64,000 nt of DNA, taken from Neurospora intermedia. Its lineage: Eukaryota > Ascomycota > Sordariomycetes > Sordariales > Sordariaceae. Position 1 is the stretch's first letter. Every line of letters starts with the position of its first letter. The position numbers and the translations under genes were made by a program. The notes below the pieces were generated by a model that saw only the letters and a program-made list of their open reading frames with translations, made no database searches and was not told where the DNA came from. This document shows, in pieces, positions 11,814 to 23,022 of this stretch. The stretch is from contig BTPP01000004.1 of NCBI GenBank assembly GCA_037102815.1, forward strand, positions 3,100,001-3,164,000, given 5' to 3'.

Positions 11814-13753
11814 TCATAACATTATTCTGAAAGGCACGGCTTCCTTCTCTGGCCCTTGCCACGGGGTGTCTTCTGGTGCAACCCACTCCCGTTCCCGATC
11901 CAAGATCTCGACCATGTGAAAGTCACGGGCGCCGGGACCCCATCGAACGACCTGGTACAGAAAGTGGTTGACTTCTACAAAGTCAAGGCTCGGTTGCACC
12001 TCGAAGAAGTCTTCTGCAAGAGCCATCATCTTTTCGAAATACTTTTGGCGCTCTAGAACCTCCACCGAGAGGCAGAGTGGAGGATAGTACTCTGCCAGGT
12101 GAAAATGGAAATATTTGAGCTTCCGAAGATGCGACAAGGTGTCTTTGAGGGAGGGTATCAGCATCGTCCAATCGCCCGGCGTATTGAGTTCAAGTCGTCG
12201 GAGGGAATTCGCGGGGTCCGGCTGCTTTAGGAGATGAAGCAGTGTGTACAGGCTGTCATGGGAATTGACGCGGTCGGTCCAGTCGAAGATGAGGTTCTCG
12301 GCCCGCGAGTTTGGGATAAAATTTTCGAGTCTACCTAGCGAGACTTTACAAGCGTATTCAAGAAAGTTGTTTCCGATAACCCAGTCGTGCCATCTGCGGG
12401 ACTCTCGAGTACAGGCTGGTGATATGGTCAATGATCGCAATCGCGGGGCGATGGCCGGAGTGAAATTCGGTAGCCGGATGATATCAAGGCGCTGAGTTTG
12501 GGTCCACTTCGGAATCATCTCGATATGCAACCGGTCGAGATACTGAAGATCGGTGAGCTTCTCCAGATAGAGAGGTTTTTGGCGATTGCCAGTGTATCTC
12601 AACGAGTCCCCAGAGAGATCCGAATCGGGGATATCGAGGATAAAGCGGTTCATTGAGTGGTGATCGACGGTCACTTCTCGGAGCTTGAGACGTGGTATAT
12701 TCGTCCGTTCGTTGCCGTCCAGAGACCCCCCGCTTTCCTTGCTTTCCTCTACAAATCTCTCGCAGATGAAAGGAAGTAGCCCATAGAGGCAATGGCCAGG
12801 CGATTCATAGCATGGGTCTGTTACTGGACCTGGGCCCCGTTCAGAGGCCATCACGCGCAACGTCTCCATGTTGGGGGAATTGATCAGAACCGTGGTGATA
12901 GCTTCGACGTACTCGTCCCAATAATTCGGGATGCCGCGAATACTGAGCTCCTTAAGCCCACGAAATCTACAGAGCTCAGAGGGTACAGCCTCGATTCCTA
13001 ATCCACCGTTGCAATACAGATCGAGGACGGTGAGACGGGGTGCGTACTGAGATAGGGATCTGAGGAGATTGGGGTATGGATCCATCCTGAACATGTGAAA
13101 AAACATGTCAGCCTCATCTACCACAAATGGTTGCATCTTCACGTCATTTTCGGCAGTCAAATTCACGGTGGAACGTACGAACAACTCACCAACCCATCTA
13201 AGACATTCTCAGTGAAGTATTCATCTTTTAGTCCACACCACAACGACGAGTTTTTAAAAAATTCACCGAGAAGGTTGCGTGCATAGAGATGACGGACATG
13301 TCTCAGAAAAGGCGAAAGCTGTTGTCGTGGGGCCATCAAATCCTTTAAACGCTGTGAACTGCTAAGGATGTAGACGCGGAAGAGAGCACGCTCAAAGGCG
13401 GCGGCGAAGGCCCAGCTGGTGAGACGAAGATTCTGTAGGAGGTAGCGGTCTCCAATCTGAATGAAGGGAAGTTAGAAGACCATCAAAGAAATAGCCATTG
13501 ACGTGGCAAGTTGAACAAGAGGATCATCGAGAGGAAGGGAAGGGATGGAAACGAAGAAGAGGAATAGGAAGGGGCGGAGGGAGGAAAACAGGTACAAAAG
13601 CCAGGCAAAGAGAAACGAAGGGCAGTTGAACAGAACAAATAAGGATGACCTTACCACATCGCCTAGGCAGAGCAGGAGATCACGATTGTTGATAAATTTC
13701 TTCATGGAGACGCAGTCCGGGGACCAAGCACTTCCTCCTGGTATAGAAGCCAT
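11814..13753 (-). CDS. F-box/leucine-rich-repeat-like protein
   Basis: Best model: exons 13753-13655, 13456-13190 and 13136-11814, 562 residues. Residues about 25-65 (DLLLCLGDV..RYLLQNLRLTSWAFAAAFERALFRV) fit the degenerate fungal F-box. The rest is a series of Leu-rich segments such as APRLTVLDLYCN, LCRFRGLKELSIRGI, PRLKLREVTVDHH and DTLSHLRKLKYFHFHL, typical of fungal F-box proteins that select substrates for SCF ubiquitin ligases. The first intron (198 nt, GTAAGG/CAG) is firm. The second is ambiguous: either GTGAGT with an AAG acceptor (13189-13137), or a weaker GTTGGT donor with a strong CAG acceptor (13192-13082), which would drop 17 residues. Target unknown. Confidence 0.75.
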
Positions 13754-14791
13754 TATGCAGGCTGGAAAGGTGTGTCTCGACCAGAATTCGTACGTCGACC
13801 TGTACCACCCCGAAAGAAAGAGTTGAGATATCAGCATCGGGAGAAAATACCTTACGAGGTAACCTTGTCTGACGAGACGAGGTATAAGGGCATGCCTCAC
13901 CCTCCACGGTTCCTACCTCTGGAAAGGACGCGAGATGGAATGGCACAAGATCGTCAGTTGTTCCACTCCTTGCTCATAGGTCCTCTTCTAGGTTATGTTG
14001 TTTTTTCTGATAGCACGATGAGACTCTTGAGGTTGTTTCAATCAAGTAAGCTCGAGCGGTGTTACATATATGTCAGACGCATCAATGTTGTTGTTCTTTC
14101 AGACGCGATGTGTTGATTTTGCTCCTTTGTTATTTGTTAGCGGGTCGTTAGCGGGCACACGGCCTGCTATCACTTATACCCAGCTCGTCGGTGACACAGG
14201 AGATTAGTTTACTCATAGAGAGCCAATCTGCATTATTTTACTCTTGAACCTCCTTAAACTTTCCCATTAGAGTCAATAGCTCTCATACTTGCTTTGAAGT
14301 GTTTTATACTGAGGTCTTCGGTCTCAGTTTACTACAGACCAGAGGTGTTCCGTGATAGGGCTCATTGTTGCTGAAACCCAATCAACATCTCAACAGTTAC
14401 CCGCCGTAGCCAGTGGCCAATTGGCGTGCCGCCGCCGCTCGGTTTCCCGGCAGCGCAGGAGGACCCGCGAACAAGCAATCTGCAGTCCGATACCAGCATA
14501 ACGTTGGCTTATGCGCAACCCACAGAGATCTGTTAAAGATTCATCTTTTCTAGTTAAGCTGGCCCGCTGTAGCATGGATGCATTCAACCTTCGTCTTTCT
14601 TTTCATCCCAAGTACCTAACCATGAGAATGAGGGGTTCCATGTTCCCGAAACACCACCACTCAATCAATAACCTGTATATACTCCGAAGTTTCACCCCTC
14701 AGGTGCCTCATAACTTTTTCACGTCCTTCTTCATTCAACACAACACCACCATCATTCCCCCTGCCAAAAACATCTCGCAGAACCCCTCAAA
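13754..14791. other. Divergent spacer between F-box and membrane-protein genes
   Basis: About 1 kb of moderately AT-rich DNA between two divergent genes. The last 90 bases before the plus-strand gene are CA-rich (ACACCACC, CATCATTCC), a usual fungal leader. No gene seen. Confidence 0.5.
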
Positions 14792-15278
14792 ATGACACGA
14801 AAACCCACCACCACCACCTCAAACTCTACATTCACCACCACCCCCTCCCGCCTCACTCTATTCTGGCTTCTCGTCTCCCTCCCCCTCGTAATCTGGGACA
14901 CCCTCTACGTCCTACTTCGTCCCCACACCATGCCGGGAGGCGCTCTGCACTACCCCCTCTGGGCACCCTACGAGCTGTACGGACGCGTGGATTACGTGTA
15001 CGGGTGGAAGGCGTGGAACGAGCGGAACGGGTTCACGGCCGCGCAGGGGATGATGAATGCGCTGGAGACGGTGATGTACTTGGTTTATGCTTGGGGGGTG
15101 TTGGGGGGTGGAAATGGAAAGGGGGAGGGGAGACGGGGGGCGACGGTGTTGTTGGTGGGATTTTCGGCGGCGGTGATGACGTTGAGTAAGACGGTGCTTT
15201 ATTGTGAGTTCTTCTTTTTTTTGTTTTTTCCATATTTCTTCCTGGAGTTGAGTGGATATGTGATGGTGTGATGGAGTG

Positions 15279-15309
<31 letters not shown>

Positions 15310-15580
15310 TTGACAGCGTGTGATATATAGGGCTTAATGAGTATTACTCTGGCTTTGACAACATTGGTCATAACTCGACGTTCGACCTAATCTTGTTGTG
15401 GATTATTCCCAAGTAGGTTCTTCCCACACCTGTGTTGATGAACTCTTGCTGATTCTCCCGTGAAATAGCGGCGCCTGGCTCGTCTTCCCATCTGTCATGA
15501 TCTATACTTTGGGTTCGGAGATCATTGATGGCTTGGCTGGTCCCCCAACTACGGCAGATCATTCAATCAAGGTCGAGTGA
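14792..15580 (+). CDS. Multi-pass membrane protein, EXPERA-like, three exons
   Basis: Exons 14792-15203, 15331-15412 and 15469-15580 join to 201 residues with phases 1 and 2 respected (donors GTGAGT and GTAGGT, acceptors TAG). About four membrane segments: FWLLVSLPLVIWDTLYVLL, NALETVMYLVYAWGVL, VLLVGFSAAVMTLSKTVLYW and LILLWIIPNGAWLVFPSVMIY. The order of motifs (WDTLYVLLRP, YVYGWKAW, LNEYYSG, IIPNGAWLVFP, polar C-tail) suggests a fungal protein of the EXPERA/EBP-like class of small endoplasmic-reticulum membrane proteins, but the assignment is by general resemblance. The sterol-isomerase active site cannot be confirmed. The first intron is unusually rich in (GAA)n near 15283-15308. Confidence 0.8.
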
Positions 15581-16354
15581 ACTTTCTGTGGCCATGTCGA
15601 TGGCGATGAGCCGTGGGAATATTATCCAAGGGAAAGTCTGAAGACTCAAGATGGCTTCAACATTGGTGGGACCCGTATGGGACAATCGATTGATTGCTCG
15701 CTAGTTGACGAGAGTGTTTCTGACTGAGCGCTCAATTGAGTCGCAGGACCTGACCGATGAAGTCGGGGATGTCTACGGCAGTTAGCGACCGGTCTATCGA
15801 GAGGGCTAATCCAAACAATAATTGAGGTTACCTCTACCGGGGCTCAAGTTGGGCAATGATGAACTGTACTTTGACGAGTGATGATGAGCCACATGTGGCA
15901 AGAGCCACTTGATGTGCCTCTCTCTAGCATTTTTCTCCCTTCGTTTTTCCTAATAATGCTTGTTAAGTTGGGCAAAGCTCGTTGATACGTTACATATGTA
16001 ACAATCAGTTAGCGAGTGAGGAAGTGAATCTAATACGATTCTCAGCTGCCTCGGCGAGGGCGCCGCGATTGGCTGATGATGACTTTCAGGACCCAGCTGC
16101 TGAACTTGAATTGGTGCCCAAGCAGGTGAGGCCTCAAAGTGATGACCTTGCTACCCTTTTCTCTTTACCTTGCTTCTCTTGTTCTTTATCCCAGTTTACT
16201 CTTTGCAACCGTTGGTCTTCTTCGTTTGTTCTGTGTCGAACGCCTAATTCTACAAAGCCCAGCCAATCTTGCCGCCCATTTTCACATCACCAAATCCTAC
16301 ACACAACGAACAGTCGCAGTCCCCCCTTATTTGCCTCCGAGACGTCAAGGACCA
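15581..16354. other. Spacer and probable 5' leader
   Basis: No gene in 15581-16141. From 16142 the frame of the next gene is open, but the sequence is pyrimidine-rich like a leader. Confidence 0.4.
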
Positions 16355-17662
16355 ATGGCACCGACACCCTACTACGCGAGAGACACCCCAGCCTTCACCG
16401 GGTTCCAACCTGAACCTGCTGGACGAGGGACAAAGGGGATCATCTGGACCTGTCTCAGCACCATCCTGCTTTCATCCTGGAGCTCATATCACGGCAAAGC
16501 CTATGATCCGAACAAACCTTTCACGGACGGAACTCGAGCATCGTTCATCGACAGATTATTCGATGCATTCCTCTTCCCTGAGGTGGCAGCATGTTTTAGT
16601 TTGGATAATCTCTATGATGCCCTGCAACTTCGGAAAACGATACGACGAGTGGGAGGGGCAGAATTAGCCAACTTCAGCTTGACACAAGCCTTTATTTTTG
16701 TCATGGAAAGCGTATATCAGAGGCCGCACAGCTCAGAAGAGATGAAGTGCATAAGCCCAAAGACGCTTGTCGAGCTTGTGAGCAGCGGCAAATTGTCTTT
16801 CTCGGATTTGCCAACAGACGAAGAAATAGCCGATAAGTCAAAGCGTGACTGGACATACAAATCACTCTCCATCATTCAGACATTATGGTTCATCACCAGC
16901 ATCATTGCCCGCTTGGCCCGAGGGTACCCTGTGTCTCTATTTGAGGATATCACTGTGGCAAATGCCTTTTGTGGCGTCATTGAATTCCTGTGTTGGTTCC
17001 ACTGCCCTCAGGACGTCCGTTTGCCTTTTGTTGTTAAGCCGGATATTTCGAGGTCAGCAAACGGTCCATCAATGGCAGTTGAAAGAGAGAAAGCCGAGGG
17101 AGAAGCAACAATTGAAGCATCATTACTTGTTTCCGAGCCCGCGACAACAGAACATGGAGCCTCGTCTGCACCTCAGTTGCCTGTACCCGAGGACCTTAGC
17201 ATGGATAGGCCGAGCAGAGAATTGTCAAGCAGCGAACACCCCCTTGTGACCCAAAAGACGAAAGAGCGTCGGGCTTCATTTGTAACACAACCCGCCGAAT
17301 TCCGAGGGACATCAGACAAGGTGATAGCGGTCGTCTTAGCAGTCTTCTCGGTCTTGTTTTCTGGCATTCACATAGCTGCGTGGAACTACGGTTTCCCATC
17401 CGTTGCAGAGGCATGGATTTGGCGAGGCAGTTCAGTTGCGCTCACAGTATTGGGTCTTTTCTTGTCTTTCTACCTTGGAATAGAAACTGAAGGCACAGCT
17501 GATTCGCTAGAGAAAGCATGGGATGATATCAACGCCATCGTTTTTATGCTATATACTTTAGTCCGCATCACGATGCTGGGTATAGCACTCGCGTCTTTTC
17601 GAAAGGTACCCACAGGGATGTATGAAACTCCGTCGTGGACACAATACTGGCCGCATATTTGA
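16355..17662 (+). CDS. Fungal multi-pass membrane protein of unknown function
   Basis: A single exon of 435 residues from ATG 16355. Close to its N-terminus it has the pattern GFQPEPAGRGTKGIIWTCLSTILLSSWSSYH, which I recognise from a large ascomycete-only membrane family (GW..EP.GRGT..I.WSC..TI.L..W). Further membrane segments are SLSIIQTLWFITSIIARL, VANAFCGVIEFLCWF, VIAVVLAVFSVLFSGIHIAAW, SVALTVLGLFLSFYLG and VFMLYTLVRITMLGIALASF. The end (ALASFRKVPTGMYETPSWTQYWPHI) matches the family's usual FRSLP....W..Y.PH terminus. A Ser/Glu-rich loop lies at about residues 235-310. An in-frame ATG at 16142 would add 71 residues, but that part looks like leader. No function is established for the family that I can name. 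A broken relative lies 2 kb downstream. Confidence 0.8.
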   Translation: MAPTPYYARDTPAFTGFQPEPAGRGTKGIIWTCLSTILLSSWSSYHGKAYDPNKPFTDGTRASFIDRLFDAFLFPEVAACFSLDNLYDALQLRKTIRRVGGAELANFSLTQAFIFVMESVYQRPHSSEEMKCISPKTLVELVSSGKLSFSDLPTDEEIADKSKRDWTYKSLSIIQTLWFITSIIARLARGYPVSLFEDITVANAFCGVIEFLCWFHCPQDVRLPFVVKPDISRSANGPSMAVEREKAEGEATIEASLLVSEPATTEHGASSAPQLPVPEDLSMDRPSRELSSSEHPLVTQKTKERRASFVTQPAEFRGTSDKVIAVVLAVFSVLFSGIHIAAWNYGFPSVAEAWIWRGSSVALTVLGLFLSFYLGIETEGTADSLEKAWDDINAIVFMLYTLVRITMLGIALASFRKVPTGMYETPSWTQYWPHI

Positions 17663-19568
17663 TGGGTTGAGGGAGACAGCCAGAGGTGCTCGAGAGACGA
17701 GTGATGGCGATCCACGAAACGATGGTTCATAGGGCACTGATCACTTGATCTGATGAAAACGACTACGAAAAAAATGGCGTTGGAGAATAAGGAAGATGGA
17801 AGTGGGTACCTGGGAGGATATGCAACCTTGACGGAGGTGGAAGGGCGACGACAACCTGAAACCGGGCTCGAATCTAAAGTGGAACTGGTAGTAGCGGAGG
17901 AGGAAAAGAGACATCAGGGCAGTCTGGAGATACAGGGAAGGAGTGCCGGTGAAAGGGAAGCCGAGTGATTGGGATGAACGGGGCATGGACTTCCAAGGAG
18001 CGTCCCTTCCTTGGCCTCGGCGTGCGTGGTGACTGCTTCACTACCCCGAGCGCACTCACCCTTTCATCGCCCGGGCGTATGACACGCTGAGTGCTGGTTC
18101 TTTCTAGTTAGACACAAAGCGCTGCATATGAAGGAGTGGGATTGATATCTTGCCTTTGTTTTGGTTGGGGGTAGCCTTGACTTTTTGATGGTTTCTTGAT
18201 GGCGGTCATGCAAACAGACTCGATAATGTAAACGTGGGCTTTGTCGACCATGTATCATCCAAGTAGCGCGAGGGAAGAACAGAGTAAATAAAATTGCTTC
18301 CGTGATGACAGCTTTTCATGAGGGGGTGAATATTGTTCGAACACGCTCCAAAGTTCCTACTTCCCATGTTAGCCTCCCATCTCACTACCTTCTTTTAACA
18401 TCAGTTGACCAACCTCGCCAAGTACATGACCAACAACAAAAGCAAACCTCCCACGTACCTGATCACATACTTCATCCCATTGCATACCATGGCCTTGTGT
18501 ATACTACCTCCATACACTCTATCTTTCCAAGAAGATCGACTTCCTTTTGATCTTGTAATTATAGTAGTAAACTTGCATCTGCTCCATCCCACCCCCACCA
18601 CTATGAAATCACGAAACCCTTTTCAACTCGTGAGCCTGAACAAGCTAATTTGTGCGTAGCGATGGAACCAAAACGAGGTTTGAAAGTGAACTCGCAATCA
18701 TGAGCCAAAAAAGTAACATGACGCTGAGTACAGACAGCAGGCTGTTTGAGATTGAGGCAATCAAGGCTTTGCGGTTTCCGTTGTTGGATTCTGGGATATG
18801 GATGACAGGGAAGGAAGGCAGAGTAGAGTAGTCATCAACTACTCGCCTTCTGTTTGTTGTCTCCTTCCTTCTGCCGCTTCAATTCCAGGCTTTGCCTCCT
18901 GCTTTCTTTCTTTCTTTCTTTCTTCGAATATCGCTCGAGGAGTTGATCATTCCGCGATTATCAACATCGACACTATGTAAGTTTTCCCGTTCCCGTATCC
19001 TTATTCTTGAAGGGCCTTTGGGAGTAGAAGACCTGGGATATCAGTTTCTCGACACGATATAAATGCATCCAGTAAAGCTTCGACTTTCTGTACCAGACTA
19101 ACAAACAAACCAGGTCTAAATCGTAGGATGGTGGAATGTATGTGCACCCGGACAACCCTCACACTCTCATTCCTCACAGCTCCACGCGCGGGAAGGCACA
19201 GGACTTTCAACAATAGTTCTCTAGAAGAACCACCAAGCCTCAGCAACCAAACCACAGAAGATCGAGCTGTATTTCACTGATAAGAACCTTGTAGAGTACG
19301 CACAAAAAGAAAATCAAAGGGTTCAGAACAGAAGAAATCAAATCGCCCTTCCTTATATCCCGATGTTGTTCCCGACGGGCGCCCTTTTGGGGGTCGTATA
19401 CAACAAAACCAAGAAAGCCGAGGAGAGGCGGTAGACGAAGGAATTAGAGACGAAAGAGGTGCCAGAAACCAGAAAGTCACCATCATACGAACACCTGGGA
19501 AAAGCTTAAGTTTAATCAGAAGTGTCAGAATTTATCGAATCGAAGAGGTTTCAAGAAGGAAAATCACA
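17663..19568. other. Spacer with a TTTC microsatellite
   Basis: About 1.9 kb with no supported gene. It includes a CTTT/TTTC repeat at 18902-18924. Confidence 0.4.
18902..18924. repeat. (TTTC)n microsatellite
   Basis: Nearly six uninterrupted TTTC units directly visible in the sequence. Confidence 0.9.
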
Positions 19569-19964
19569 ATGACGCAGTGTGGAAGGGTCAAAGAGTCGTT
19601 TGACGTTAAAGGTTACCAGCAGAAACAGAAAAAACTGACCGAATCTGGACAATGGCCCTTTATCTTCATTGTCTTCTTGATCATTTATTTTTGCGCTTGG
19701 AATTATCCGTTTCCTACCAGGAAAGAACGGTGGACTTGTGCAGTCACGATGGCTGTCAGTGGCATTAGTTTCACGGAGAAATTTCATAAACCAAAGGATG
19801 ACCGCAAACGGATGAACTCATGGCTGCTCACCCCATATGCATAGCTTCCATTATATGTCTTGAGCCGCGTAGCAATTCTGGGCGTTGCGCTTTCGTCTTT
19901 CCGAAGTGCACCAGCGGGTATTTACGAGGTTCCAGGCTGGACAAGGTTCTGGCCGCATGTGTAG
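19569..19964 (+). pseudogene. 3' relic of the multi-pass membrane-protein family
   Basis: One reading frame gives a membrane-like segment with ...CAWNYPFP... (upstream gene: IHIAAWNYGFP) and, after an in-frame TAG at about 19842, LYVLSRVAILGVALSSFRS..GIYEVPGWTRFWPHV, which aligns residue by residue with the upstream gene's LYTLVRITMLGIALASFRK..GMYETPSWTQYWPHI. The N-terminal two thirds of the family protein are absent. The stop could be hidden in an intron ending at that TAG, but I find no N-terminal exons upstream. A truncated, decayed paralogue is the simplest reading. Confidence 0.6.
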
Positions 19965-20361
19965 GAACTGGAGAGACACGGCAAACCAGGAGCAATTCCG
20001 GCGGACTGAGAATTCTTAGAACTTCACTTAGGAGTCAGAACAGCTAGACCTTGTGGGCTGACATGGGGGATTTTCAGATTGTTCTCGAGCAGACCAATGT
20101 TGAATAGGGAAACTTTTATTTTCGCACGTGTAATATTTGACATTGATTGCCAAAGTAAGAACGCTAAAACAAACGAAACCAAAATCAAATGCTGGGTATC
20201 AAGATGAACTCCGTAAATCTGGTAGAATGTGAACAGAACATGACAAGATGGGATAGGGCTTGAAATAGAAATTCTGCAATAAAAACAAAGCAAATGAGTT
20301 GCCTCAGTGTACAGAAGAAATTTTGACCACAGACGGTAAAACGAGCCTTGCCCGTGAGGGG
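19965..20361. other. Convergent 3' spacer
   Basis: AT-rich; probably the 3' untranslated region of the minus-strand DUF8004-like gene. Nothing else seen. Confidence 0.4.
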
Positions 20362-23022
20362 TCACACTGGAACCTTCACCTCCAAGTCCCTCAGCCCGCC
20401 CACATCCGCATACTGTGCCCAGGGATCGTTGCTCATCTCATGCATAGACATGGTGCAATTGGCCTTATTGTCACCCCTTCCAGCAATGTCGAGAGAGGTT
20501 GCTGACTGAGTTTTCCGGATTCTCAGCGGATCAGGTTGGCACTCACTCGGTCTCCGTCGACTGCTTCTGCGAGGGAGCGGAGGTGCCATATCGCTGCTGC
20601 TTGGTCTCATACCGCGCATCAGTTCTTCGCCAGTTACCAGGGCTTTTGGTGATGTTGGTGAGCTGCAAAAGCTCGGCGCTGTCGAAGACGCAGAAACAGC
20701 CGTCTCCCTGCTTGTCGTACTAGATCCGGTGGTGTTATTGGATGACGTAGATGCGGTCGATGGTGAGCGGAGCGTAATACCTTGCGTCCTAATACCCTGT
20801 TCTGGGATTTGGGTATCGGATGCCTTCGTGACGTTGGCAATGGACTGAGGCGGTTGGTTGTCTATTGTTGGCTCGCTATGGCCAGGGTGGACATCGTTGG
20901 TACCATTCCCATATCCTTGGATTACGATCTCGTGGTATGAAGCACGCCTGCTGCGGCTGGGCGAAGTGGACTCTTTCTCTGCTGGTCGGTTCCCAGTGAA
21001 CGCGTTGAGAGAATGACTGATACTCTTGGTGAGACTGTGAACTCGGGTTGGAACAACGGGCGGGGATGTCGATCTGGGGTTGGTTGCAATCCTACTAGGC
21101 GTCCTAGCATGTATCAACGCGAAGTGGTCAATATCCGGCCTGATCTTCCTGTCCTCGCCGTAAGTAAACACCGCCGGAAATGATGACAGAATGAGTGGTG
21201 TGGGAAGTGAAAAGTTTGGCAGCGACTTGAAAGATGCATGGCCATTTTGTCTTGTTCCCTTTGAGATTCGAGTGCTGAAACTTGACTCATAGTCATCTGC
21301 ATCCCAAGGCGGTAAATTTTCGGTACTGACGGCCATGTTGTAGTATGTATTTCCGACGTTCTGGCATTCCAGAGGAGCCTGTGTGCAGGCTCGTAGTACT
21401 TGATAGATTGCATAGACGAGAATCCATCGAACCTTCCGCGCGTCAACTTGCGAAATCTTCTCTTGTCTATCGATCTTAAGAGGTGAGAACACGCAGTCTT
21501 CTTCGTATCTTTGATAAGCAATGACAAGTGGATTCCTGCAGATTGTGGCTTTGCTTCTGTTGGATGCTTTTGCCAGTGCTGCATGTGCAACTACCCGTTG
21601 GTCTGGCTTTAATTTGTCGGATTTATGCAGCCAGGAGGTTCTTCGAGACGCGCTGGTGGTAGGTAATTCCGGCAGTAAAGGCAGGGGGTGAGGAAGCGGA
21701 GAGTACCTATTCCGTACGTCAAAGCCATGGACACACTGGAGAGTACACAGTCCCCCTTGAGCAGAGGCTGGTATGCTTTCTGACGGGGTATATGTGTTAT
21801 CTACCAAGAGTTCGTACAAAGCTTCGATGTCATCTCGCATCGTTCGATATATTGCGGGAGGGAATATCAAGTACCGCTGGTCGATTGATGTTGGCGGGTA
21901 GTATCCGATCTTGGTAGCGAAGAAAGCGTGGAGGAAGGTTCGGAAACGCTCAAGATGAGACCGTCCGCCGACCGTCAGACCTAGATGAGCCTGGGATAAA
22001 TCCTCATCCAGGAAGTTTTGCAACATCAACGTAGCCTGTCCAAGTTTCTCATCCATTTCGGCTTTTGCCTGACGAAGAAGCCTTCGAGTTGCAGAAGTGA
22101 TAACCTAGCTAACTAGTTAGCTCAAGACTAGACGACGCTGAGTAGTTGTGAGGAATGCTTGCCTGATATTCGGGGACAACGTATAGCTCTTCAAACATTC
22201 CGGTGCAGTGGGTGAATGCCTCAATGTAGAGCCTGCGATCTTGACAGTACTCCGCAAATTGAAGCATGCCTAAGGCATGTGCTGGTTGATTACACATTTC
22301 CAGATAACCTTCTTCGTCGGCGTAGCTCAACAGGTCGTCCGCATTGTTGACCCCGAGACATCGGAGCTCAGTCATGGTGTGTAAAAGACGAATGAGGGTT
22401 GCTCCAAGATGTTCCCCCACCATCGATCTCCGAAGAATCCAGGCGAAGAAATTGCGAATATCCAGGTAATGACGAATGACCTCTGCTTCGGTTGCCGTAG
22501 GTGGAGCAGGAATGTAGAGCTCGATTTGGCTGGCTTTGATGTCTACTGATTCTGGGATATCTCGTCTGATACATCTTGCGATCAGGGGTTGACATTGAGT
22601 TGCAAGCAAGGTGTTGAAGGGCACTTTGAACGAAGGGCTCCGACTCGACTGGCCACGGCCATATAGATATACTAAGCAATTGCCCTTGCGATGCCATAGC
22701 TCCGGGTCCTGGCTATAAGTTAGCCTTGTTATCTCTCGTTGACTTGACATTCTCCGCTCAGGCATACTCTTTTCCATAAGCAGTCCCACGGTTGGGAAGT
22801 CCTAGAGGCACCGTCCCACCGCTTAAGATCCGGAGCTCTTGCTCGTCGTCTGTCGTTGACACTGCCAAACCTGATGCTCTTCCCGATTTGCGGCTGGGAG
22901 CGAGCCTGGTGAAATCGTCCTCCGTCCGACCAGGATCTTGGTATAGCGCATTGTGCCATGGTAGACCCGCGCGTATCGTTTCGAGCTGATGTGAAGACCG
23001 AAGTCGAAGATCTGGCTGACAT
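20362..23022 (-). CDS. Large DUF8004-like fungal protein with a GC-AG intron
   Basis: Exons 23022-22768, 22708-22163 and 22104-20362 give 847 residues. Intron 1 (59 nt) is GTATGC/CAG; intron 2 (58 nt) has donor CAG|GCAAGC and acceptor TAG, a GC-AG intron, and both keep phase. The core runs through KRWDGASRTSQPWDCL, DPELWHRKGNCLVYLYGRGQSSRSPSFKVPF, then a mostly helical region to about residue 480. I recall this order from a conserved ascomycete family labelled DUF8004; no activity is known to me. The last 350 residues are Ser/Thr/Pro-rich and likely disordered, ending in a short conserved-looking MHEMSNDPWAQYADVGGL segment. There is no signal peptide or membrane span, so it is probably cytoplasmic or nuclear. 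A second in-frame ATG lies at 22959. Confidence 0.8.
22105..22162 (-). other. GC-AG intron
   Basis: The exon ends GAATATCAG and is followed by GCAAGC; the acceptor is CTAG before GTTATC. No GT donor nearby preserves the frame, and the joined protein reads VVPEYQVITSATRRLL without interruption. A CTAAC-like branch site lies just upstream of the acceptor. Confidence 0.75.
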
